Source: Haliotis asinina (Eukaryota > Mollusca > Gastropoda > Lepetellida > Haliotidae). Taken from it: a stretch of DNA of 64,000 nucleotides. The stretch spans positions 55,902,753 to 55,966,752 of the forward strand of contig NC_090281.1 of the NCBI RefSeq assembly GCF_037392515.1, given 5' to 3'. A program made the translations under genes and the position numbers. Below, one piece after another: positions 43,849 through 53,561 of this stretch. The notes beneath the pieces are model-generated. The model was not told the origin of the DNA, ran no database searches, and was given only the letters and a program-made list of their open reading frames with translations. The first letter of the stretch is position 1; every line of letters starts with the position of its first letter.

Positions 43849-44737
43849 CAATCTACATTTGGAAACGTTTCTTCGATGAACATAATCACATCGTCTTGGC
43901 TTAGTTCGGCCATGTTTGTTAAACCAAATGTAAGTTATATGAGAGCAGGGTGCGAAATGGCCACTGGCCTACTAGCTATTGCCCACATGTCAGTGGCTAG
44001 TAAAACTCAACAGGCAAGATCACACATCTCATACCGGCCATATCTTACTCTTATCTGTTTGTTTTGTTTTGTTTTTGTTTTGTTTTTTGTAATCTGTTAC
44101 TTACTTTCTGCATTCAAATTTGGGGCTAGTTATTTTTGGTTGGTTTGTAACTTTCAGGCATAGTTAGCCCGACCGGCTGGCACAATTTGTAAACTATTTC
44201 GCGCTCTGTATGAGGGGATGGAATCTGATTGGCCATTTACAGGTACAGACCAGGAACATAGCATGCAATATACATAAAATAGTTCACGTGATTGTATTTT
44301 AGAATTTGAATTCTCAACGAAATTTGACATCATTTATTACTACAAACGAGCACCTGAAAAAAATTCGTTTCTTTCATTTGCACCGTTATTTGAAGAGATC
44401 AAGCGAGTGGTCTGATGGATGTAACTTGCTGTACAGAGTTGCTTCCCTTAGTCATTAGTCAACTCTGGAGTTTGCTCCTATTAAGCCTCTCGGTTTGTCA
44501 GATTATAGAGTTTACCAAACTGGTAAATGTTTAAAACGATTCATACGTTTTTGCCCTATCTAAAATTTAATCAACCGGGGTACAGATTTTCGAAGCTCTC
44601 TTACCGCTAAGACGATCGTAAATTAGTGTTAACGTTTGGCACTTACGACTATCTTACCACTAAGAGAGCTACGTAAATATAGGCCCAGAAATCATAATTA
44701 ATTAGCTGAAAAAGTAATTTATATAGTGTACTGTCAA
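43849..44737 (+). promoter_or_regulatory. Upstream region shared by receptors B and C
   Basis: This flank matches 53098-53545 upstream of receptor C (GAAACGTTTC, TCGATGAAC, ATCAC, then AGAGTTGC CTCCCTTAGTCATT and TTTACCAAACTGG). It should hold promoter and 5' untranslated exon(s), since a splice acceptor sits just before the ATG. About 290 bp at 43943-44236 are present only in B and look like an inserted element. Confidence 0.6.
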
Positions 44738-44752
44738 TGTGTTTCAGAAACC
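44738..44752 (+). other. Splice acceptor and start context of receptor B
   Basis: TGTGTTTCAG ends at 44747, five bases before the ATG (AAACC ATGG). The same arrangement is kept at 53556 (C) and 31624 (A), so a 5' untranslated exon is probably spliced on at this point. Confidence 0.65.
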
Positions 44753-47230
44753 ATGGGTGTGAAAGTATTGATGTGTTTGCTCCTCGTGAAGGGTGTGACA
44801 TACAGTCGCCTTGTCAATGGCTGTCACACAAGCTACAGCGCAGCCTACAAGGGGAAGGTCACCAACTGTCAAAAGCAGAATCTCACTCAAGTGCCATTAG
44901 ATCTTCCCAAGGACATCGTAGGTTTGGATTTGCAAGATAATCTACTCACCAGTTTACCCAACAACAGTTTTATCACTTTACCGAAGCTGAGATTCTTATT
45001 CCTCAGCCACAATCCGTTAACAGAACTGCAGAGAGAAGCTTTCAGAGGTCTGGATAAACTCGAAACCTTGGAAATGGCTTGTGACACACTTTCATTGGAT
45101 GTAACAACGTACCCAGATGGGCTGTTCCAGCATCTAGTTCATCTACAGAAATTGTTTCTGATAAGCAGTATAAATGGTGACGCACAATTTCCTACTCAGA
45201 TTGTAGAAGGCCTAAGCAACCTAGAAGAGCTACACATAAACTCTTGGCCTGAAGGCGGACACTGGCCTCAATTACAAAAGGTAAAAGACACGCTCACATT
45301 TCTGGACATCGACACCGTTGGAGTACCTATTCTTAGAAACACAACATTTGAAGCTTTGCATGACATTCCAATTAACATATTTTGGGTAAATGGACTTCTA
45401 TCAAGCATAGAGACAGGAACACTTTGTCCCTTTACGAACCTATCCAAGCTACGGATGTCTACCTCGTACGGAAGCTCAATCAAGTTGGTCTCTATAACAA
45501 GAGCACTTCAGTGTTTGGCTGGGAGAAGAATGGAGGAAATAATACTATCTCGAGTTGTAACCACAGGAGAAAGCAGTGTGATCCTAACAGAGGAAATGTT
45601 TAGTTATCTTGCAGATATTTGTGTAAAGAAAGTAGACTTGTCACGCAATAAGATTACGCAAGTTGATGCTAATGCCATAACCAATTCCACCTTTTTCAGA
45701 TGTATTGAATATCTGGACTTATCCAAAAACATGTTTAATGGGGGTATGATCAAACCTGTTGTAATTAGCATGCACTTCATGGAAAATCTTAAATATCTCG
45801 ATGCGTCTCAAGTCCATAGAATGAGCAGTTCTCTCAGGCAGACGTATGCCACCAAGAGACAAGAAGGTCTTTACCTCTCAATACCTCCCAATCTCAGTTA
45901 CCTAAACCTCAGCGGAGCTGCCAATGCTAATCATGTTCGTATTGCTGTAACACTGACACACAGCGATCATTTGTCTGTGTTAGATTTTTCAAGAAATGGT
46001 CTTATAGACATCCCTGCATATTTAGAATGTTGTAAAAACCTGAAGCTATTGGACATATCGCACATGAAGATCCAACAGAATGTATTCAACAACACCAACA
46101 TGGTGACGAATCTGGAAACATTGCTTGTTCACGATGTGACGTCAGATGATGACATGTTTGTGTCACCAACTGAACCCTTCTTCCATGTTATGACCGAACT
46201 AAAAAGACTTGATTTGTCTGGCAATAATCTACAACTTATCAATAAAAATACTTTTAGCAACTTTCAGGAACTGGAAAATCTTTCTCTTGCAAGAAACCGA
46301 CTAAATGACCTTTCGGAAGAAATCCTGACAATGGTTTGGCTCAAACATTTGGATGTGACGTCGAATTCCCTCTCAGTCATCAGTACATACCAACAGACCT
46401 TGCTTGATGACATCGTTGTGAATAACGGCTTCTTCTACCTCTACATGGCAGGCAACATCTTCAGCTGCAGCTGTGGAACCCTTCACTTCATTCAGTGGTT
46501 ACAAGAAACTGATGTTACTTTAGATGACCATGGCAACTACAGCTGTATCCTTGGTGATGGAACGTTGTCTGATACAGCTACATTTTATGCCAAAAGGACA
46601 TTCGAGTGGAGAACATGTGTTGGTCACTTCTGGCTGTCCGTGGCCATAATAGGAACCCTGATTACGCTGTTGTCTTTGCTTGTAGCCTTTCTCGTCAAGA
46701 AATATTTGCCCAAAATAGAGCATCAATTATTACAGGTACTTGGTTATAACCCGGGACGCCGACCAAAAAGGGAGGATTTTGATTATGACGCCTACATATG
46801 CTATGAAAGTTCTCAGTACGATTGGCCTTGTCACTGTTTGTTCAAGGAGCTCCCCCAAGTCTCCCCAGGTATACGACTGTACCTGCCTGATCTGCATGAC
46901 CCTGTAGGATGTTCCCAGGCAGAAGTGACCATTGATGCCTTATCGAGAAGCTGGAAAATTGTTATCGTGCTTACAGAGAACTTTCTGAAGGACGAGTGGA
47001 TACATTTTACTGTCCTGTCCACTGTGAGACTAATGTCCGTGAACAACGCAATATCGGACCGAGTTCTTCTTCTGTACAGGGATATGTCGTCGGCAGCAAG
47101 AGCTCGAGTTCCTCATCTTCTCCTCAACGTGGTTTCAGAGGAACATATTCTGGATGTGGAGGACAGCCCCCAATTCTGGACACATCTGTGTCAGTGTATC
47201 CTTAACGATAAACCCACAGCCCTATTCTAA
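44753..47230 (+). CDS. Toll-like receptor B, intact, 825 aa
   Basis: Single-exon coding region from ATG 44753 (the frame is open 9 codons further upstream without ATG). Signal peptide MGVKVLMCLLLVKGVTYS; N-terminal cysteine cap (about 24-52, GCHTSY...VTNCQKQNLTQVPLDLP). Leucine-rich repeats follow to about 565 (LRFLFLSHNPLTEL, LKRLDLSGNNLQLI, LENLSLARNRLNDL). A single C-terminal cap begins FSCSCGTLHF near 567. One transmembrane helix lies at about 624-648 (WLSVAIIGTLITLLSLLVAF). The TIR domain is at about 674-825: box 1 YDAYICYE, box 2 region LYLPDLHDPVG, box 3 FW near 806. One C-terminal cysteine cluster makes it the single-cluster type also found in vertebrates. Receptors of this family sense microbial ligands and signal through TIR adaptors; the ligand is unknown. 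Confidence 0.97.
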   Translation: MGVKVLMCLLLVKGVTYSRLVNGCHTSYSAAYKGKVTNCQKQNLTQVPLDLPKDIVGLDLQDNLLTSLPNNSFITLPKLRFLFLSHNPLTELQREAFRGLDKLETLEMACDTLSLDVTTYPDGLFQHLVHLQKLFLISSINGDAQFPTQIVEGLSNLEELHINSWPEGGHWPQLQKVKDTLTFLDIDTVGVPILRNTTFEALHDIPINIFWVNGLLSSIETGTLCPFTNLSKLRMSTSYGSSIKLVSITRALQCLAGRRMEEIILSRVVTTGESSVILTEEMFSYLADICVKKVDLSRNKITQVDANAITNSTFFRCIEYLDLSKNMFNGGMIKPVVISMHFMENLKYLDASQVHRMSSSLRQTYATKRQEGLYLSIPPNLSYLNLSGAANANHVRIAVTLTHSDHLSVLDFSRNGLIDIPAYLECCKNLKLLDISHMKIQQNVFNNTNMVTNLETLLVHDVTSDDDMFVSPTEPFFHVMTELKRLDLSGNNLQLINKNTFSNFQELENLSLARNRLNDLSEEILTMVWLKHLDVTSNSLSVISTYQQTLLDDIVVNNGFFYLYMAGNIFSCSCGTLHFIQWLQETDVTLDDHGNYSCILGDGTLSDTATFYAKRTFEWRTCVGHFWLSVAIIGTLITLLSLLVAFLVKKYLPKIEHQLLQVLGYNPGRRPKREDFDYDAYICYESSQYDWPCHCLFKELPQVSPGIRLYLPDLHDPVGCSQAEVTIDALSRSWKIVIVLTENFLKDEWIHFTVLSTVRLMSVNNAISDRVLLLYRDMSSAARARVPHLLLNVVSEEHILDVEDSPQFWTHLCQCILNDKPTALF

Positions 47231-48009
47231 AGTATACCTTGAGTCACGCCATAACAGTGTCACAAAACAGGTGAATATAAGCAACGCTTTCGGCGTACAG
47301 ACGTTGGATGGGTGACTGGCAAACCCGTGTAGCATACGTGGGTGTCTTTGTTCAGAACATGCCTCTGTTGACTAAGCAGCAGATGGCTACCTGGTATAAG
47401 GTCACGTGACCTGGGCTGAATATTCACCTGATAGCCAAGCATGAAGATCAGTTTGTCAAAACGAATCATTTTCAACCTGTCATGTTGTTTGTCAGCTTGT
47501 TGTTTCAACGTCTAAAATACAAAAAAAACAAGAAGTGTTATATAATTTATGAAAAACTTTGACATTTGTCAGATTCCCAGTTCCACTGCTTTAAAAATTG
47601 AAGCTGAAACTCATTTCAACATTTTCCATCAACAAAAAGGACAGTAATTCCGTTTTACCTGTACGTGTTACATTTTGTGAAATGAGCTGAATTGCCAGAA
47701 CATGATGAAGATGGAACCCTCCAGAAAGTTACTGCATCATGCTTATGGCTGTTAGATAAAAATGTTCGGGCGGTATGCTTGACGGACAGAAATTCACGAC
47801 AAACGTATATGTATGTTGTTAGTGAAAGTTAGATGATATGTTAAAATATTGTTAATATTGATCTTGGGTAGGATTATGTATTATGAAACAATGTTCCAAG
47901 TGTAATGCGTTGTATAAGTGGGGTCTTCAGCCTGGACCAATGGTATGCTTATTCAGACTTGTAGTAGTTTTAGCCAGAATGATCTGATCTACTTTTGCCA
48001 CCCACTACA

Positions 48010-48360
48010 TTGTCTCAACCCATTGTCTTCTCCATCCACACCTTTGTGTCAACTCATTGTCTTCTCCATCCACACCTCTGTGTCAACTCATTGTCTTCTC
48101 CATCCACACCTTTGTGTCAACTCATTGTCTTCTCCATCCACACCTTTGTGTCAACTCATTCTCTTCTCCATCCACATCTTTATGTCAACTCATTGTCTTC
48201 TCCATCCACACCATTATGTAAACTTATTGTCTACTTTCTCTGTCTAATGCACTGTGTCAACTCATTACCTACTTTCTCCACCCACTCCATTGTGCTAACC
48301 TATTGTCTTTATTCTCAACCTACTCATTATTCAACTCCTTCTCTACTTACTCCATCATAT
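48010..48360. repeat. 34-bp minisatellite downstream of receptor B
   Basis: About seven copies of a unit TTCTCCATCCACACCTTTGT followed by GTCAACTCATTGTC, then more degenerate copies. Block A has only about three degenerate copies at the same place. Confidence 0.9.
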
Positions 48361-48619
48361 CTCTCAGAGGACGAACTATTCGTTCAAGTATTCAACACTG
48401 GTTTAATTATGGCTGATGCCTTTCGTTTTATGCCCCTTTGACTTTCTTTCAGTTCTTTCCACCCTTTATGAGCAAATTATTTGTTGATGAGTATACTATT
48501 TAATTACAAATATGCAATTTGTTTTTTAAGGATACATAACCCCGAAGTACTGCTGATGATCTAGTACAGCTGGAATCCTTTGTGAATAATTGTCATAGTA
48601 TCTAAACAACAGCTGGTGT

Positions 48620-49995
48620 CAATTTTCAGATCAAAATGCAGATGGATCCAGTGATAGTTGCGCTGTTGCTTGTGTAACTGTCACTGAATCCAGAACAACA
48701 TCGTTGTGATATCTTAATAACAGTTCAATTTTCACAACCGACGCAAACGCCATATTAACAGCACTTAAACTTATGTCTGGAGACTCTCAGGCTATTACAA
48801 ATGTACCTTTTTACCATTATTTTTAATTAAAATACTTGACGTTTATACAGTGATCTTGCCACTGGCCAAAACGACATCGTCCTCTTCTGGTTACCTATAG
48901 CCATGCTGAAATGTACAGCGATATAATAGCCGATTCTGTCGCTATGACAGCACTTGACAAATCTGTGTCCTCACTTCTCGTCCCAAACTCTAATTACAAA
49001 CGCGTGGTGAGATTTTACATTGTGACAAGAGAGGTGGGACATCCAAGTTGATATCATCAAATAAAACCAACTTTCGGTTACACCTGTTCAGAAGATGCCA
49101 TTATGCGACGATGTCTCATTTGCCATACAAGATACAAGTTTTCATCGAAAGGTGAGGATCCGCTATTTTGTATCCCTTGTAATGGAGAATCACGGACACG
49201 CGTGTTCTGCTTAACCGTATTGATTTATTATCGCAACTATTTCAAACATGACTGGTCGATTTCGACGAACATGGTGTTACTTTATAAATAGGTAATGCAT
49301 GAATATTTAGTGTGTTTAGTATTGGTAGTGCCCTTGGGTTGAGAAAGTCTAAATTATTGTAACCGGGTATGAACGGGTATGTAAGCAAACTTCACTCATA
49401 AAATGTACACATTTACCCCCGTTTCTAATCGTAGAATATTGTTACATTGTAGAAAATGGCTACCATAACACACTATCGCTAGCAGCCGGGACATCTGAAT
49501 GGTTTATATCCCCGAGAAGTCGACTCGTAAAAACACAACCAGTGATGCATGCAACGATCATCGATCATCGTTGTGGTCGAAGTTGGAGATGTTTCTTGTG
49601 ATTATAAGCATCTTGAGTCTGCAGTTAAAAAAACACTGGTTCCAATTTTTTTTTATCAGTATTTTTTCACGTCCTGCTGTTGGGGGGATTGGCAGATTTT
49701 GCAAACCAGGTTTCCAAGAAAGTGTAGCATTAGAAATACTAATATCATTGAGGTGTTTGCATATGAGATTTAACTTCTTTTGCTAGTCACCCCTTGCCAA
49801 TTTTCATTTCGTATCGGTAATCCTTAAATCCTCAGTGTAATGCATTTAATTTTTTCCTTGGACTAGTTACAACAAATTCGTGATAACCTAGTTACTTTAC
49901 TGTCTTTTGTTATTTGTATTTTTCGTGAATTTAGAACTTGTTTCAGAAATATTCCCGATGTGACTTAACACCTTAACTCACTCACACAAGGATTA
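48620..49995 (+). mobile_element. Jockey/I-group LINE, 5'-truncated, decayed
   Basis: Broken frames carry an RNase H-like region (ALKLMSGDS, VLPLAKT, DSVAMTALDK, SSLLVPNSNYKRVVRFYI) and the C-terminal zinc motif at 49103-49190 (MRRCLICHTRYKF, GEDPLFCIPC), typical of I/Nimb-like LINEs. The 3' end has AATATTCCCGATG then TTAACTCACTCAC, reminiscent of the SINE tails. Present in block B but not at the matching place in block A. Confidence 0.7.
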
Positions 49996-52278
49996 GGGTG
50001 CCAGTACATGGACAACCACCAGTAGATACCACCATTGTGAAGTGATGTCTGACACACCAGCTGGGTGCACGTCGTACCGAGCATGTAGTGCAGTGTGTTA
50101 TAACTTACACCACCACACCAAAACCTTGTAGTACAGGCATGTGTCTGTAAAATACAAGTCTCAGATCTTTTGGCATGTAACGACTATCGTCAACTACAAT
50201 ATGATCAAATGCTAAGTGCCAGGGACAGTTATTTTTTTCCTAATTTGGCATCTGAGTAAAGTTGGAAAGTACGTGCTTCAAACAACACCTCACGTCTGAG
50301 ACGTTCGTGCCTGAAACATTATCTTGCAAACATACAGGTGGTTTGCACGTTTCCTCGTTGATCCAATATTGACACGCTTGCACTAACAACTAGAAACTAT
50401 CACAGCTTCAGAGGTTAAACCTTCAGCAAGCTGACGAGATAACAATATCGATCATCTGTGGGATGGCACCATACCCTGCTACACTCATGTTAATTGTGAA
50501 ATTTATAACGTGCAGACTACAGGATTCATTCTTAGAAACTGAGAAAAAATGCCCTGCAAGAAACGTGGTTATCTACGACTGACAAAAATCATCACTCGTT
50601 TTAAAGGCCTCAATTCGACTCACTCGGGAAGCACTTCATTGAGCTGGTCACGGGATTGCCGAGCGCTTCTCTTAATTCCACTGTGCGCACTCGTCTGTCC
50701 ATTCATGACTAGGAAAAAGTTTCAACTCATGTCATTCTGGGACAAGGCCGTCTTCTTTGAGGTTACGAAAGGGCGCGAGTGTTGTCGAATGTCGTCTGCC
50801 CTACCCATAACTACTTTGACTGCAGACCACCGAAGTGAATCAGTTGTTCCGAGCAGTGGATGTAATGGGATATGAAATGTTGTCACCAAAACGATGCAGT
50901 TTAGCAGGTCCACAAAAGAAGGTTGTTATCTGAGACCACTGGAATAGGTTTATATCTTACACCAGAGACCATATAATAGATCTATTGTATGGTTTCTGCT
51001 CCATAGAAGGAACGCCTTTAAACACGACGGTCACAACTGCGATGTTAGTTAGAGTGTATAACATCACAGACAACATACGTCATTTCGAGTACGGATTCCT
51101 GGATCATCGCCTGGCGTTGATCAACAACTGATTACCATTAGCACGCTATTTTCACTGACCAGGTTAGTAAGTAAAGCCATCATAATGTTTACTCAGCCTT
51201 GTTTATCTAGAAGACAAGCAAAGGAAATGTTGCTATTGACTGAACTAGGATGTTCTACCGGAACTCTCCATACCATGTCAGGTAGCTACAGAATGCAGCC
51301 AAGCTAGTTATCTATTTTCTTATCAGAGGGTAGCGGTTGAGGATAAGCACAGAAGTTGTCTGTAAGATTTGTCGGAATTCAGACCAGCTGATCTCAGTCT
51401 TCGGGAAGTTAACACATGCATCGCTCGTAAATTGATAGCCTGGTTCGTATTTCCCAGAACAATAGACCCGCAACAAGACTTGCGTGGAGATGTGGGTAAT
51501 TACTTTACCGGGTTGTTGAGAAACGTAATGTACAGACCCGTGTCTGTTATATTTGGACCTAGCTTCCCTAGACGTTCATAATATTTCAGTGAATCATAAA
51601 TATTTTTCAAGAAGTGAGTGTAGAATGGATCTTTGTAAAATTTGACAGGCAAATGTGAGGTTATCTTTGCTCTGCACAGATAATTTCAGTTCAGTGTTCC
51701 GACCTCTATTTAACTAATGACATTACATTTATCACTGACGCGTTGTTCCACAATGCACAAGGCCGCCATGTTAAAGGTGTTCTCGGCACTGTACATAAGT
51801 GTGATTAGCTTGTTGCCATTCCACAAATAAGCAACGGAAGATTATACAGAAATTATGTCATTGTAAGTAGAATGATTCGTCACAAATGTGCAGAATCTGA
51901 CTTGGACCCTACACAAATTAAATTCATGAAAATTATTTATGCTACACTAAATTAACACTTAAATCTATGGGAATTACGTCAAGTCTGTAGGGTGGATCAA
52001 CGTCACGCAGAGGAATCGACGTCCTGGCTACTGCTGTTCACATATCAGTCGATTACACAATATGCCGAGCATGCATTATACTTTTAGCAGATATGTATTC
52101 GGGAAGTGGAAGAGGTTTTTGTCGCCCCTATTATCCTTTAACTTATTCGTTGTTAATATACCAATAAAACAAGCAAGTGGAATGACAGATTGGCTATTAT
52201 AAGACATCAGAGAAACTGATACAAACTTAATACAGACAAAATTACTCCTCCAAACAGCATGATATGTAAACTAACCTG
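49996..52278. other. Non-coding flank of block B, no gene seen
   Basis: Matches the flank of block A at 34900-36690 in pieces. ORFs starting at the shared GCCCTGCAAGAAACG segment are not preserved in frame between the two copies, arguing against coding. Confidence 0.55.
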
Positions 52279-52557
52279 CTATTTAAAGAGCATCATGTCC
52301 CCATATGCATACATCTGAGTAATATTAGACGTAGCCTTTAAACAGTGTAAAGTTACTCTGCTAAGGCTTGTCCTCAATCCCTGACTTCCAAACTCCAAGA
52401 TCACACCATCACCCAAATCCAAGGTCTTTTGGGTATCATAAACACTATCTAACAAATCGCCGACAGATAATCCACTATCTTCCCTGCTCATTATCATACC
52501 TGGCGCCGCTGCTACTTCTGTTTGACTGTCGTCGATGAGATCGCCATCTTGTTCCAT

Positions 52558-53097
52558 TTAGCCCAGCTGCTGCACTGAACCACCCCGTTTTGGGGATTGT
52601 TTTAGCAAAGCCTCTATAATCTCTGGCAGGTGGGCTCCTCCTGCTTTTCTTTTTTTTTCCCTGTCATTGTTGCGAACAATGTGAATGTAATGTTAAGCGC
52701 ATCGGTGTACCAGGAAAACTTCAGAAGTAACCTCCCCTTTTGTATGTTAATGTTGATGACGTAACGGGTTGTTGGGTACCTGCCATATGTCACGATGTAA
52801 CCTGAAACTCTTGGTCTACTGATTAAAACCGGTTAAAGCAACTACCTCTCGATCGTCACTAACAAACCAGTGAAGACAATTAGAAAAAAACATGAGCTCT
52901 CTCCCACCATTCGGGCAGGCTTGCTTACTTGACTAACATGCAGTGACAGGAACATAACTGCAGCTGGACCGATAGAAAATCTAAGGGAGGCAATTGTGTA
53001 AACATTTACTGCCTCTCTTAAAATATATTTTAAAACATTAAAATTATGCTACAATAACACTACGCACATGTACACCAGGCGTGAGTGAGATAGGGAC
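52558..53097. other. No gene seen
   Basis: Unique sequence between block B and receptor C. Contains the short perfect palindrome CATTGTTGCGAACAATG near 52664. Confidence 0.5.
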
Positions 53098-53561
53098 AAT
53101 GAAACGTTTCCTCGATGAACTTCATCACTTTGTCTTGACCTTGGCCCGACCATGTTCAAACCAAATGCAAGTAATATGGGAGGGTATTTACAGGTACATA
53201 GCAGAAACACATTTCGTTTCTTTCATTTACGCGTTATTTGCAGAGATCTCCATAAAGCTCTTTGTATTAAATAGTATCATGTGATGTTACATGTTAGCAG
53301 GTAACGGTCACACGGGTGGCACAGTTGTCCAACCGACGTATAACTTGTTTTACAGAGTTGCCTCCCTTAGTCATTCCCCGAATCTGGAGTTAGATCCTAT
53401 TATGCTTCTTTGTTTGTCAGATCGTGAAGTTTACCAAACTGGCAAACATTTAAAATGATTCATACACTTTAACACGATCTAAAATTTAATCAACCTGACA
53501 TCATAATTAATTAGCTGAAAAAATAATCTGTAGTGTATACTTTCATTGTGTTTCAGAAACC
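53098..53561 (+). promoter_or_regulatory. Upstream region of receptor C (shared with B)
   Basis: Matches the receptor B upstream flank without the 290-bp insertion, and ends in the acceptor TTGTGTTTCAG at 53556 before AAACC ATGG. Likely contains the promoter and a 5' untranslated exon. Confidence 0.55.

Larger units (their letters stand above)
44737..52110 (+). repeat. Segmental duplication block B (paralogous to 31612-36690)
   Basis: After the receptor, the 3' flank follows block A closely (AAACCCGTGTAGCATACGTG, GACTAAGCAGCAGATGGCTA, GATGAAGATCAGTTTGTC complement region). It resumes after an extra ~1.7 kb at 50040 (CGTACCGAGCATG), through GCCCTGCAAGAAACGTGGTT at 50549, to about 52110. The extra part holds a LINE copy. 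Confidence 0.75.

Noticed and set aside
44726-44752. Start of receptor B at a GTG codon nine codons before the ATG
   Set aside because: A splice acceptor (TTTCAG) lies inside this stretch, and the ATG five bases later is kept in all three receptor copies.
50549-50875. 108-codon plus-strand ORF (MPCKKRGYLRL...) downstream of receptor B
   Set aside because: The paralogous stretch at 35140 in block A does not keep the frame, so conservation is of DNA and not of a protein.
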